Shown piece after piece: positions 11,575 through 23,199 of a stretch of DNA of 64,000 bases. The notes below the pieces were generated by a model. The model was given only the letters and a program-made list of their open reading frames with translations. It did not search any database and was not told where the DNA came from. The stretch is from positions 26,549,510 to 26,613,509 of the forward strand of contig CM073321.1 of NCBI GenBank assembly GCA_037043015.1. Reading direction: 5' to 3'. The translations under genes and the position numbers were made by a program. Each line of letters begins with the position of its first letter. Positions within the stretch are counted from its first letter, which is position 1. The DNA is from Bryum argenteum. Lineage: Eukaryota > Streptophyta > Bryopsida > Bryales > Bryaceae.

Positions 11575-11699
11575 CCCCCATCGTATCTGAACTTCTTATT
11601 TGGGTTTACTGGCCTAGCGCGCTGTCTTACATCCAATAAATTGGCTGCATGCTCGTTCCGGGTAAGTATTTACTATTCGCCATTTTGGCTATTTCATCC

Positions 11700-14061
11700 A
11701 TGGCTACTCTCGGGCAACTTAGGAAGGCAGAGAACGACAAGAAGAGGAAGAAGAGGGGCAACCCACAACGGAAAAGATTACACGTGCTTCAAAATCCGAA
11801 TAAGCTTGCCTTCAGAGGTTGGGAAGATGAACTAGATATGTGGATGATGGCCACTTGCGAATCGTTCATTGAATGGTGTCACATTGACAAGAAATTCCCT
11901 CTGTCACGTCACCAATTTCATCGGCGCACCAACAAGGCAAATCTTAAGTTTTGCGATTGCCCAAACTTCAAACAACGATGCATTGAGGTTTACCAAGTCT
12001 TGTAGGCCTGCCATGTGTGGAGCGCAACGAGGTTCCATTGTTTCTTGCTCGTGGAGTATACGCCGAGGTTGCTCTTGGTAAACGAGTGGATTGGACAACT
12101 GTCAAAGAGGGGAAGCATGTAACACGACCTTCAACGAGTGACATTCCGACAGGCATTCTAAGATTCCCTGACGCTTCTAATGGTGGCATGGGAGTGACGA
12201 GGTCTATTACCAAGGCTATGGAAGAGGCTTCCTATCATAGTGCTACATCAGAAGAGGACGATGACTCGGATGGTTCGCGGCCTCGTAAGGCGGTGCGTCA
12301 AGTACAACAACCTCTTCCTCCCGCCAGCGTTGTGATTGATGCGGATCATCGTCGTAATTTACCTGGCCGCGTTCCTGAAATAGGTGGCTCTCGCCCTGCA
12401 ATAGCAAGTAATTCACTCGTAGTAGAGCCCCATGGTACTAGCATCTTACCATTGGGAGAACTTGACACATCTTCTGATCTCAAATCTCTTCTGAAGAGCA
12501 AAGACGACGTCATAGCAAGATTGCAAGCGGATCTCGAAAAAACACGAGCAATGTATGAGGAGAAGGTGAAAGAAGGGGACCGGCTTTCCGTGGAATATGC
12601 ACGCATGCGCGAGAAGATGCAAGAACTATCTCAGGCACGTAACATTCATGGAGATGTAGAGAAATCAGACATGGCGGATGTTGATAGAGTTGTCTTCAAC
12701 CTTACAGAGGACTTGGCATTTGAGAAATGTCACCGCAACGCCCTACATTGCGCCGTCCTTTGAAAGCTCAGCCATGTGTTGTTAATATGTCGGGCCTCGA
12801 ACGAGAAGAAGATGTACGATGTGATTCTCAAGATTCTTTATCTCTACCGCTGTTCCCCCCTATTCGTAATCCCCCTTTCATGTCGTCTGATGGATACAAC
12901 TCCTTATTAAAGGAAAAGCAACAACTGCAAGCCCGTTTGGAGCAATTGTCTGCCACTTACTACCATTGGAAGGTGGCATGTATACTTTCGGTGGACAGAG
13001 GGAGACAAGTTGCAGCGGAGCTGGAGAAGATCGATAAGAATTTTACTAGTGGAGCTGGTCGGCGAACGTTCGGTATGACCTCGTGGCCGAGTGTGGATAC
13101 ATTGTTTGATAATCTTCCTATGATGGACATCAAGATGCAAGATGACACTTCTACAGAGGTTGTAGATTGGAGCGGCCGGGTGGAATTTCAAACACCACAT
13201 GTCGGCACATGTTGATGTAGCATCCAGGACATTATTGTGGCCCAACCCTCCGCAGTTTGTATTGGATCACTCTACGTGTCCCATATGCCTAAATCCATTT
13301 GGGACGAGGGTGGATGGGCTTTAGGCTCTTGTGTCCATATGTATCATCCGCAGTGTCTTTTAGTTCATTGTTTGACTCAAAGTCGTTGTGCTATATGCAA
13401 AGCGCCTTTTCACGAGCGGTTCTACGAGATGTTCAATCTAAGAACTTATATGCCGCCTTCTTGGGAACACAATGCTGAGACTACTGACGAGGTTCGATTT
13501 TGGGGTAAAGACCTTATTTGGAGTTGGCGTAGAGGTGAACATGATCTCGAGAAGAGTACTCCTAGCTCCCAATTGAATTGGGAGACTGACCCAAACGAGA
13601 TTCTAAGAGTTGCACCAATACTTGCCGGACAAGGTCCACAACATGAGGGTAATCGGATGTTCTTCTTCCAATGCCTTGGACGCTATTTTGATGTGAGCTC
13701 TAATACATTCAAGTGGGGGCCCCACCCGATGGGACATCGATGGAATCAATATGGGAAGAGAGTAACCGACGGTGAAGGTCATGCCTCCATGGAAGATTTG
13801 GAAGAGTGTCAATATGCTGAATCTACTTGGGGGCCACGATACCAGTCTCAAGCTCTAGACTATTTACTGGATGTACATAGTCCCCTCACAAGAAGGACTT
13901 TGCAGGACTTGAAAGACTTTAGAGTCTTAGATCTGATCTTAAATGCAGATGGTCCATTCAATGGAACTCGTGCAAAGCGTAAACTTTTGTTGGAGAATGC
14001 TCCAACCCTCAGTCTAGTGAATGATAATTACGATATTGTGAATCCATACACTCCAGCATAG
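11700..14061 (+). pseudogene. WCHI-family gene A: N-domain, coiled coil, RING
   Basis: The start at 11700 (MATLGQLRK) aligns with the starts of genes B and C. The N-terminal domain has AFRGWEDE, IEWCHIDKKFP, RHQFHRR, ANLKFC, QRCIEV, NEVPLFLARGVYAE and VDW. An acidic linker (SEEDDDSDG) and a coiled coil (about 12480-12640) follow, then a second coil around 12900-13040. A RING finger has STCPICLNPF, then CVHMYHPQC and RCAICKAPF, a CxxC...CxHxxHxxC...CxxC pattern typical of ubiquitin E3 ligases. A C-terminal region of about 200 residues of unknown fold ends at 14061. The frame shifts near 12005, 12725, 13030, 13165 and 13310. The partial copy at 53-55 kb reads correctly through two of these points, so they are lesions and not introns. 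An E3 ligase role for the ancestor is inference. Confidence 0.65.
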
Positions 14062-14452
14062 CGTATGGTTTTAGCTATATAGGACTATATTTCATTATAG
14101 TATTATCGAGTGGTAGCTTTTTGCAACAATGTATCTCATTTCCTATTGTACTACTTTCTGCATCGATTAAATCAATGGTATGTATTTGGTTCGCTCCTTT
14201 GCTTGTGGTCTATCGATTGTACTTTGTCAGCTTTTATTGTATCTTTCATCTTCATAGTCCATATAATCCGCCCAACCCCTTGTACCAATGCACAAACACG
14301 TACTTACGCATGATGAAAGGTAAAAACAAACTTCCATAAAGTGTATGCGAAAAAGTACATAGAAGAAATTACGTACACTTTCCCTACACCTAATTAACGT
14401 AAATCAAATATCGTTTGGTGAATGTTGGGGGTGTAAGTCCATCGTCTCTACG
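14062..14452. other. Convergent intergenic region of genes A and D
   Basis: AT-rich sequence between the 3' ends of gene A (plus) and gene D (minus). I see no further gene or clear signal. Confidence 0.5.
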
Positions 14453-15793
14453 TTAAGAATCTTCAACTTTGTCCTTGCCCTTTGAAAAAAGTGATCGTTG
14501 CGGTTCCAAATCAATGTCGATTGCATTTATGTTGATGTCAACTTTTGCGTTATTTTTACATTGAGCCCACTCTGCCCATGCGTCCTCGAATCGAGCATTC
14601 TCCTCAGCTACACGTAGTTGCTTCGCGAGTTTTACATTCTGGTCTTCACTCCATTTCACCAGCCTCTTTAATTTGTCAACTTCCTCTGGAGTCTTACCAT
14701 ACTTACCCGCAAATGCCAAATCACGAATGCGTAGCATCTCTTTATCTACCTCTAGAGCAATAGATTCTTCAAAATACGTCAACCGATCCCTCTCCTCAGC
14801 TAGGACCCCTACCAGGTAAGTATGTTTCGCTGTCCAGAACTCCACGTAGTCTTCTATGGAAAGGTTGTTTGAATGTTTCTTCTCCAAAAACTTCTCACGA
14901 GCCTCTTTTCGTAGCACAAGTATGGTCTCCATGTGAGCTATGTTGTCTAGAACTTTTTCCAAAGTCTCCCGACAGTCTTCTTGTAAATCGTATGGTTCAG
15001 TGGCAGAAAGGGCTCTTTCTTTGAGGGCTTCCAATTCCTTTCTATGCTGCGTTGCTTCCTCCAATTGCATGCATGTTCCTATACTGAAATTGTACAACAT
15101 GATAAAAGTATCCATGAATTCAGATAATCTTCCACCCACTTTTTGGAGTAGATTTGCCTCATAGGAAATCCCCTCCGTCCAATTTCTTGGAGGACCAGTT
15201 CGTTCACTCAGTTCACTGAGCTCGTACTCCTGTGTGTGTTCATCCTCCGAGGATTCGGAAGAAGACCTTGCTGTGTAAAATTCCACGTTGGCCTTAGAAC
15301 TCATAGGTATAGCTCCAATTCCATCTCCTTCAATAGTCTTTGATGTCTCTCCAACCTCTAATGGTTCGGTCTTCTCTTGTATAGGCAAACGTGGATGCGT
15401 CCACCAGTGCACCTCCTTCCCGAGAATCATTTCCGCATATGCCATTCTTGCCAAAAAGTAGGGAACCTCATATTTAAAAATATGGTTGTTACCTTGTATC
15501 AAATGTTAAGCATATATGCATCTTCCTTTAAATAGGTAATGATGGCACTCTCGGAGGTCTGCTTCATTCTTGTGCCGATGAATATTGTGCTGATGTAGAA
15601 GAAAGAGCTTGTTGATGTGGCACCACTCCACATATTTCTCACATATGGCAAAAGACCACGGCTTCGTCTCTTCCTTCCATCCTCTAAACGCTAATATCTT
15701 CCGGTTGTTCAAGATGTCTATGCGCTTCTTCTCAATCTGACCTCGTTCATGTGGCACCGTGGATGTACCCGCTACAACGGGTAGTGCCTCCAT
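14453..15793 (-). pseudogene. WCHI-family gene D: N-domain plus long coiled coil
   Basis: ATG 15793 (MEALPVVAG) opens a single frame of about 446 codons with one TAA at 15506-15508. The N-terminal domain shows ILAFRGWKEE, YVEWCHINKLFLL, NEADLRECH, GRCI and, after the stop, YEVPYFLARMAYAEMILGKE followed by VHW, matching genes A-C. Residues of roughly 170-430 are rich in Glu, Lys and Leu and form a long predicted coiled coil (for example KEALKE-like heptads and EEVDKLKRLVKWSEDQ). No RING is present. Apart from the single stop it is intact, so it may be a very recent pseudogene or contain a sequence error. The function is unknown. The paralogues suggest a structural or adaptor protein (inference). 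Confidence 0.62.
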
Positions 15794-15901
15794 AAAAAAA
15801 TCCGTAGAAACGCAAAGTCCCTCTACAAGCAAGCAAGCAGCAACACTGAAGTCGATACTAGTCAATGCGCGAAAAGGAGGGACTCGCAAAGTGTGAAAAT
15901 G

Positions 15902-16243
15902 GACTGCCGGTCGCGTTCATAAGCACAGTAATAAGGCGACCGGTGGTCTACAGAATCTGCACCGCCGGTCGCCCGGCAGTCCAGCTAATGTCCTATCTGT
16001 ACCGCCGAATGCCCCGGCGACCGACATTTGCCCATAAGCTATACCGGCGGACGCCCTGTGACCGACGTTCGCTCATCGGCTGGACCGCCGATCGCCCCAG
16101 AGACCGACGTTCGCCCATGAGCGACCGACGTTCGCCCATAAGCTATACCGGCGGTCGCCTTGTGACCGACGTTCGCTCATCGGCTGGACCGCCGATCGCC
16201 CCAGCGACCGACGTTCGCCCATCGGCTGAATCCGGGGTCGCCC
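15902..16243. repeat. GACCGGCGGTCGCC array, cluster 4
   Basis: Alternating units of accgccgatcgccc, gaccgacgttcgcccat and accggcggtcgcc. A longer period of about 120 bp is visible (tgtgaccgacgttcgctcat recurs at about 16060 and 16160). It lies just 5' of gene D on the minus strand. Confidence 0.9.
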
Positions 16244-17569
16244 TATTTGCAATCGGGAATTCACCTCTTTATGTTGAATGCGAGGGCATGAGGTTTCGTA
16301 GGAGCTCCTACGAGGATGAGAATCATGAGATGACAATGAATATTGGATGGGGGAGGGGTAAAAGAGCCCTATAGTTTGTAATGTATTAGTTTAAAAATTA
16401 AGAAGGTACGCATAGGGTAGGAATTTCGGATCGTGGGTCCCATAATTCCCATTTTATGATCATTCAATTCATAAGAAATGGACAAGAGATGTCTAAATGG
16501 ATAATAATGAATGGGAGGAAGGATGGGGTGAGAGTTCCTCGTCCTCTTCGTAGGCATGAATGGTATATATTATTTTTTATGGTGTATATTTTAAGAAGTC
16601 ATATTGTACCTAACCATTCATAATAAGTGATAAAATGTGAATTCATTTATAGAGCATCAGCCTCTTCAATGCATGAATACACTTTAATGCATCTAACGAT
16701 TCAATACCTACAATCTAAGAATGTAATCCAAGGTAGTCAATTTCTAGCATCTAGATAAGATACCATTTTTGCACCAAAACTCCACCTCATATTCTAACAT
16801 CACATTCAAGAACAATTTCTAGTTTCTTTTTATATAAGTGGAGACTTTAATAAATTATAAGATCTCCGTATACAATATCCGACTGATAGATTATCCTTGC
16901 AATGAGTTTATTGGCTCATAACATTATGAAATTGGTTAAATTGAGAGGGGGGAGGATTTTGAAACTTTTGGCAAGTCAAATAATAAGGCCTTGAAATACA
17001 ATTAAGTGAATGGGATTATTGCATATACCCTACTAAGCACTGAGAGAAATAGTTGCTTACCAAATTAAAAGGTGATATATCATGCCATATTATATATTTG
17101 GAAAAAAAATAAGTGACCACCATATGAAGGTAAATATTTGAAGTCAAGAAGACTAATGATTTGCGGACATTCTAATCAACCTATTACTGAGGGTACTTTT
17201 GGAACCAATATTTGATGAGTATTTTATGTTGAGAATTTTGAGAATGTTGAAAATTATAATTTTGTAAATTGTGATTAAACTTGTATCGATCTAAATCCAT
17301 ATTACACCACAAGAGTATCCAATGAGCATAAAATACATTTTTCATGTATCATGGTCACAGCTCTTGGCAAAATGCCCATGACCATGAGAATCATTTTCAA
17401 TTGGGAATGAGATATAGGAAGAACGGAGTGGGAATGAGAGGGAATGAGGGGAGATGAGGGGGGATGAGGGGGATTGAAGGGGGAAATGGGGGAGATGCTT
17501 GAAGCGGTTAATTCAAAATTTGAATATTGCATAAAGAGGATCCAAGAACAAGAGCGGGAGCTCTTGCGA
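16244..17569. other. AT-rich intergenic region
   Basis: No gene is supported. Around 17430-17500 there is a purine run of gggatgaggg words. The rest is AT-rich with short open frames only. Confidence 0.5.
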
Positions 17570-17763
17570 TGTCGCCCCTGCAGAGTGCCGGTCGCCCCAA
17601 AGCGCTCCGCTGAGGCTGGATCGAAACTCTTCTGAAGCTGCACTGCCGGTCGCCCCGGAGGTCTGCTGCAGCTGGACCGGCGGTCGCCTTGGAGCGAGTC
17701 TTGCAAGAAACACTGGACCGGCGGTCGCTCTAATGATGTCGCCGTGACACCGCCGGTCGCCCT
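17570..17763. repeat. GACCGGCGGTCGCC array, cluster 5
   Basis: Five units of the motif (ggtcgccccaaagcg, tgccggtcgccccg, gaccggcggtcgcc, gaccggcggtcgctc, accgccggtcgccc) lie 200-390 bp upstream of gene B. A TATA-like ttaaatac follows at about 17775. Confidence 0.85.
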
Positions 17764-17963
17764 GCTACAGGAGGTTAAATACAATCGTTATTGGCCGTAG
17801 TCGTCACTTTTCAGTCCACGTGCCATGGTGTTGCGCATTGTCTGGTGTCGACTCAAAGTTGCCACTTGCTTGCTCGATTGGTCGGCCAACGTGGACTGCA
17901 CTATTTTTGGTGTTTTGTATCTAACATCACATCATAGCCGCATTTCAGTGATCGGAGGTAACA

Positions 17964-19541
17964 ATGACTACAATTGCGGAACGTAATATAGTACTCGGGG
18001 AGCGACGCAAGAAGAGAGGAAAAACACAGAAGAGGAATCACCGTATTCTCCAAGATGCCACTCAACGCGCTTTTCCGGGGTGGGAGACCGAAGAGGGTGT
18101 GTGGAGTCAGACAACAGTGAAGAATTACATCGCGTGGTGCGACATCAGCAAGTTGTTTCCACACTTTCGACATGAGACGCACTTGAAATCAAATGCTGCA
18201 AATATGCACTATTGTAAGCATGACGAATTTGTACAACGATGTATTGAAGTGTGGAGGTTCCTTTATGAAGGCAAGAATGTCACCAAGAACGAGGTTTCGT
18301 ATCATATTGCTCAAATGGTGTATGCAGAGGTAATATTGGAGAAAGTGGTGGATTGGAGCTCATTGAAAAAATCGCCTCAAATCTTCCTTCCAACCAAGCA
18401 AGACATTCCAGGAGCTCCATTGTCAGAAAACCCACGAGAAGGACTTACGGCTGCAAGGCATTGGAAAGATGGGGATGCCGATGATGTATATGTTTGGGAA
18501 AATCTTAATTCTGATGAAGAAGAGGTTAAGGAGAAGCATCATACTCCTCTTTTAGAAGGTACTATTAGTGGCGTAGAACACTTTCATGTGGGTGAAACAA
18601 GCGTGCGAGATTTGGATGTGATTGATGCACCTGTGAAGCACGTCGAGGACCTATGAACAGAAGGAGAAGCGGATGTCATTGAATACATGGAGGTTGAAGG
18701 AATGTTTGGTGCTTGTACTTCGGGTCCACCCGAAGTTATAGTTGGGCCCACTATGAGCGCCCCTCCTCAAACAAATGTTAGCGTAGAGGATGGGACTCAA
18801 GAATATCCAATGGAAACGACTGATTGGCTAGAAAGAGAAGGAAATGAAGAAGTAGAGCTGGAGAAGGAAGTTCAAGTAGTCTTCAAAGCGAAACGCCCGA
18901 AGGAAGTCAAAGATTCGTGGATGAAGGAGGTGAAGAGGGCTTATGAGGATTATGAATATTTGTTTCATGTTTTGTCATCCGAACGGACAAAGTGTGTTGA
19001 ACTCCAACATGACATTCAGGAAATCAAGGATGCAAAAAATAAGATCCAAGACGTGGCGACGAATGTTTTTCGAGCTCTGGATGCATCGGATCAGGTCATT
19101 TATGAGAAAGAGCTCATAAAGCAGAAAAAACATTTCGAAGATGTGCGAAGGAGATATAATCACGTCGACGAATGGTTTGTGGTCAATGATTGGGGTCGCG
19201 AGAAGGATATTATGGTTGAAGGAGCCAAGGACCAAGGTCATTGTGAAAAGGAGCTAAAGGAATTCATTTCGGCATGCCATGCCTTGAGAGCTGAGATCGA
19301 AAGGGTGAACCTAACATCAAGAAGATTGAAGGAGAACAAGGAAAAGTTAGTACTCAATAGAATAGATGGAACCGTGGATATTGCAGAAGAGGGTCAAAGT
19401 TCACAGCGCAATGAAACAACTGAGGAGTTGGTCAAAAAGCTACTTGTGTCCGTAGAAGAGGAGAGGTTCTTAAAAGCAAGGATCAAAGATCTATGTATTG
19501 CAAATAAGACAAAGGAGAAATGTCGGAGCTGGTACCATTGA
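17964..19541 (+). pseudogene. WCHI-family gene B: N-domain plus coiled coil
   Basis: One frame of 525 codons carries a single TGA at 18654-18656. The start at 17964 (MTTIAERN) matches gene C. The N-terminal domain has AFPGWETEEG, IAWCDISKLFPHFRH, ANMHYCKHDEF, QRCIEVWRFLYEGKNV, KNEVSYHIAQMVYAE and VVDW. An acidic segment (NSDEEEVKEKH) comes next, and then, beyond the stop, a long Glu/Lys-rich coiled-coil region (about residues 300-500). The leader (gcgcattgtctggtgtcgac, 17832-17851) is conserved with that of gene C, so the two promoters are paralogous. The stop is compatible with CGA to TGA, which is unproven. It could be expressed as a 230-residue truncated protein resembling gene C. Confidence 0.62.
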
Positions 19542-20260
19542 TAAAAAATCGAAAGTACAACGGAAGAAGATTAGAGTAAGCGGAATCAAATTTTAGAAAG
19601 ACGTTGGTGTGTTGGTTATATCCATTTACTTTATTTTATTTGTGAACCGAAAGTTGGGAGATATGTGCTAGGCTGGATGTTATACAATGTATCTTTTTGA
19701 GTATATGATATGTTTTTACTAGTAAGATACCCGTTGAACAATGTGATGTTTATTATTTGTATATATGCCCACGGTGTTAGTTTTATCATCTTGTTTATTC
19801 TATTTATTTTTTTATTTTTTATTTTAAATGCATGATTTAGAAATATGTAAAGAAAGGTTCTTAGAATGAAATGTAGGTTGGTAATTATTTAAGTTGGTAG
19901 GTTTGTATGTTGGTAGGTTGGTGGATACTTTGGACGGTGGTATTTTAAAAAAGTATGTCGTCTATACCATTCCATATTTATATATAATGATATTGAATTT
20001 TGGAAAGCTTTGATTAGCATTAATCCACGATTAAGTTATGATAAATAATTTGTAAAAATTTGGAATCGTAAATAAGTTGTTGAAGTTACGTATCAATATA
20101 TGGTGGGATTTAGTTGCAAGTATTTAGAGTCGATGAATATTTTGACAAACCCCCCAAAACATGTAAAGGTATTGATTCAGAATAATCGTACATGATTTCA
20201 AATATGCAGAAAAAGATTTGTAGCGAAAGCGGGGGAAGCAGATATTCGCGCCCATCACGT
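19542..20260. other. AT-rich 3' flank of gene B
   Basis: No gene is supported. A ttggtaggt word recurs around 19890-19925. I see no terminal repeats. Confidence 0.5.
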
Positions 20261-20486
20261 AGACCGCCGGTCGCCCTCTCAGCGTCGTTCGCCCATCCGC
20301 TGTATCGGCGGTCGCCCCATCAGGAGAGGTGCGCGGAGGCTCGCAGACACTTTCTCCTTGGGTCATTGCCCATCACGTAGACCGCCGGTCGCCCTGTCAG
20401 CGTCGTTCGCCCATCGGCTGGATCGGCGGTCGCCCTAGCGACCGACGTTCGCCCATCCGCTGTATGCCTGTATTGGCGGTCGCGCG
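20261..20486. repeat. GACCGGCGGTCGCC array, cluster 6
   Basis: A block of about 60 bp (cccatcacgtagaccgccgg onward, ending with a ggatcggcggtcgccc-like unit) is present twice, about 120 bp apart, with the gttcgcccatccgctg linker type. No gene start can be assigned to this cluster. Confidence 0.85.
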
Positions 20487-20589
20487 ATCTGGAGGTTTTG
20501 AATCAAATTAACACCAAGTATCCTATACCGTGCTGGGTTGAATCAAATTAACACCAAGTATTTCCTTCCATGTAAATCCAAGTTCCCTG

Positions 20590-21890
20590 TGGCTTCTTTC
20601 ATGATTCAATAGATTTAATACGGTTAGAGAAAATAATAAAACCACCTCCTCCCCCCTTTAGTATAACTTCCTCTATTACTCAGCATCCTACAAAGTCAAA
20701 GTAAATCATGACATGTAGATACGTTTCTCTTACAGGAAATTTTATTCTTCCATAATTTTTATAAGGTCTTTTTTAGTCAGCACAAGTTTTAAAATCGTTA
20801 TCCCTTTCCACAAATCTATTTTCCCTATATCATTCAATATTCTACTCATTCAAAAGACTTACAAGTAAATGATGACCTATAGATGAGATATCCCCACAAT
20901 TTTCTAAATAACACCATCATTTCCATAGGGTCATAATTAGCTAGTCTAAGGGTTTAAATTGTCCATTTACCCCCTTTATCTATTTTTTCTTATTTTTTGA
21001 AGTTCTGGTGTTTCTAAGTACTTGCAACCAAAATCCACCCTATAGATCCTTTACTCCAACGATTATTTTTTATAGCTCCATCATGTTCATAAGGTAGTTA
21101 TTAAATATTCCAATTTTTTAAGAATTATTTTTTCTCCCCATTTAACTATTTTTTGTCTATTATTTAAAGCTCTAGTTACTTCGAACATTCTAGATTAATT
21201 TGGGAAAAATAGTACAGGTTGTCCTATAATATTTTTGATGGTTCCATCATTTTTATATGATCCATATTAGCTAGTCCAAATGTTCAAATTACATTCCCCA
21301 CTTTGTTTTCGTATGCATGTGCGCACACCGCCTACTTTCACATGACTATTTAATTTTTAGAAATTTGGGAAAAATACTTCCGTTCCTCCCGTGGCCCTAA
21401 GATTTATACCATATTTTTTACACTATATGAATCACCTAGGAAAGTTATCAACACCCCTTCCACTCCCTTTTTGCTTATATATTTACATATGCCCCCATGC
21501 TTCAAACCCTGCCGATTCAAATATCCCCATATAAATTCAACCACATAGTTCGCATTCTCCTATGGTTTTATGAACACTTCCATTACATTCATAAGGCCCT
21601 TATTACCTAATTCGAGTGTTAGTATCACCTCCTCTACCCTTTTATTCTCTTTTCCCTTATCATTCGAAGTTGTGGCAGGTGCAAATTATGACATACGGAT
21701 GCGATTTCCCTATGGTTTTTTTTATGATTCCATCATTTTCATAGGGTCATTATTAGGAAGTCCAAGTATTAAAATCACATTATTGCCCCATTTATCTATT
21801 TTATCTCTTTTTTTTATTGTTTTGATGGTTCCCAATACTTGCCACCAAAAGCAATTATATAAATTCGTTATTACTTTGATAATTTTGACA
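20590..21890. repeat. Diverged satellite, period about 165 bp
   Basis: A recurring phrase like ttccatcattttcatagggt followed by ttattagctagtcca-like sequence and a pyrimidine-rich cccatttatctatttt tail appears near 20748, 20912, 21077, 21242, 21407, 21578 and 21728. A further weak copy is near 20590. Spacings are 164, 165, 165, 165, about 170 and about 150 bp. Monomers are strongly diverged, so the array is old. No gene is contained. Confidence 0.65.
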
Positions 21891-21925
21891 AATACGCTGG
21901 GAGGAAGGTTAGCCCTTGCCCATGA

Positions 21926-22253
21926 GCTGGACCGCCGGTCGCCCACTGACCTATGTTCGCCCACGAGCTGGATCGGCGGTCGCCCCAGCAACCGACGTTC
22001 GCCCGTCCGCTGCATCGGCGGTCGCGCGATGTAGAGGTCGCGCCCCCAGACATACGTCGCGCCCTCTCATTTGGAGATCGCGCCCTCTGACCGAAGGTCG
22101 CCCACCACGTGGATCGGCGGTCGCCCCAGCGACCGATGTTCGCCCATCGGGTGGATAGGCGGTCGCCCCAGCGACCGACGTTCGCCCATCCGCTGGATTG
22201 GCGGTTGCCCTAGCACCAGGGTTACAAATACGCGCGCGGACACCGGCAGTCGC
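21926..22253. repeat. GACCGGCGGTCGCC array, cluster 7
   Basis: Units of ggatcggcggtcgcccc and gcgaccgacgttcgcccat alternate. Several are variants (ggtcgcgcgatgt, gtcgcgccctc). It lies upstream of gene C, separated from the ATG by about 240 bp of leader. Confidence 0.9.
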
Positions 22254-22494
22254 CATTTTTCACCTCCACGTGTTGGGCCTTGCGCATTGTCTGGTGTCGA
22301 CCTCTAGTTGTCGCCTGCTTGTTCGAGCGCTAGAGCGTGCGGTGATTGGCACACACGTGCCACACGTTTACATTTTACACATACGTGCTGCCCGATTTTC
22401 GAGTTTTTCAATTTCTGTGTTAGTCCACGGAATAGATATAACTTTGTTTTGAGTTATTCTAAAAATTTCTTCATTGGTTAGCATTTGGGTGACG

Positions 22495-23199
22495 ATGACG
22501 CCTAGCCAGGAGCGAAAGATAGCGAGAGACAAGGACCGCAAGAGGAAAGGAAAGAAGCAAAGGAGATTTCACAAGATTCTCATAGATCCCACGCAACATA
22601 CTTTTCCGGGGTGGGCGACAGTAGGGGGACCGTGGACCCTTAAGACTTGCAAGTGGTACATTGCTTGGTGCCACATCGGCCATTTGTTTCCACACTATTG
22701 TCACGAGTTTCATCGCCGCTTGAATTGCGCTAATTTGCACTATTGCAATCACGATGAATTTGTGCAACGATGCATTGAAGTGAAGAAGTTCCTCTACGCC
22801 GGTGTGCATGTTGTGAGCAACGAGGTTTCGTACAACATAGCACAAATGGTGTACGCGGAGATAATTTTGCAGAGGGAGGTGGATTGGAGGACGTTAAAAA
22901 AATCCCCTCAAACAATTAAGCCAACAGAACCCCATATTCCGCGAGCTCCTTATCCAGCGGAGAACCCACGAGAAAGTCTTACAACACCTAGGGGTTACAA
23001 AGGAGGAATCCCTGATGAGGACATAGTTTGGTCAGATTCGGAAGAAGAAAGGACCGAAAGGCGAGAAGTGGATAAAGGGGAGCCGAACCAAACGATGGAG
23101 GAAGATGAAGCACATTTAGATGAAGGGGGGCCAAGCCAAGTTTGTACAGAAGGGGGGCCAAGCCAACTTTACAATGAAGGGGGCCCAAGCGAAGAATGA
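22495..23199 (+). CDS. WCHI-family gene C, intact, 234 residues
   Basis: This is the only family member with an uninterrupted frame. ATG 22495 (MTPSQERKI) is chosen because it aligns with gene B; an upstream TTG offers no support. Residues 1-25 are basic. The shared domain (about 25-145) has HTFPGWATVG, IAWCHIGHLFPHYCHEF, NCANLHYCNHDEF, QRCIEVKKFLYAGVHV, SNEVSYNIAQMVYAE and EVDW. The regularly spaced Cys and His residues (WCHI, HYCHEFH, CANLHYCNH, RC) might bind a metal, which is only inference. The tail is acidic and ends with three EGGPSQ-type repeats. There is no coiled coil, no RING, no signal peptide and no membrane segment. The leader (gcgcattgtctggtgtcgac, 22284-22303) is shared with gene B. 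No known domain is recognised. Confidence 0.7.
   Translation: MTPSQERKIARDKDRKRKGKKQRRFHKILIDPTQHTFPGWATVGGPWTLKTCKWYIAWCHIGHLFPHYCHEFHRRLNCANLHYCNHDEFVQRCIEVKKFLYAGVHVVSNEVSYNIAQMVYAEIILQREVDWRTLKKSPQTIKPTEPHIPRAPYPAENPRESLTTPRGYKGGIPDEDIVWSDSEEERTERREVDKGEPNQTMEEDEAHLDEGGPSQVCTEGGPSQLYNEGGPSEE

Noticed and set aside
10680-11640. Long open frames on both strands across the GC-rich arrays, with repeated RRSP- or GGRP-like peptides
   Set aside because: They arise from the repeat composition in all frames. They lack a start context and end in the promoter regions of real genes.
12960-13245. Minus-strand frames opposite gene A
   Set aside because: They are shadows of the plus-strand coding sequence, which aligns with a second copy in the plus frame.
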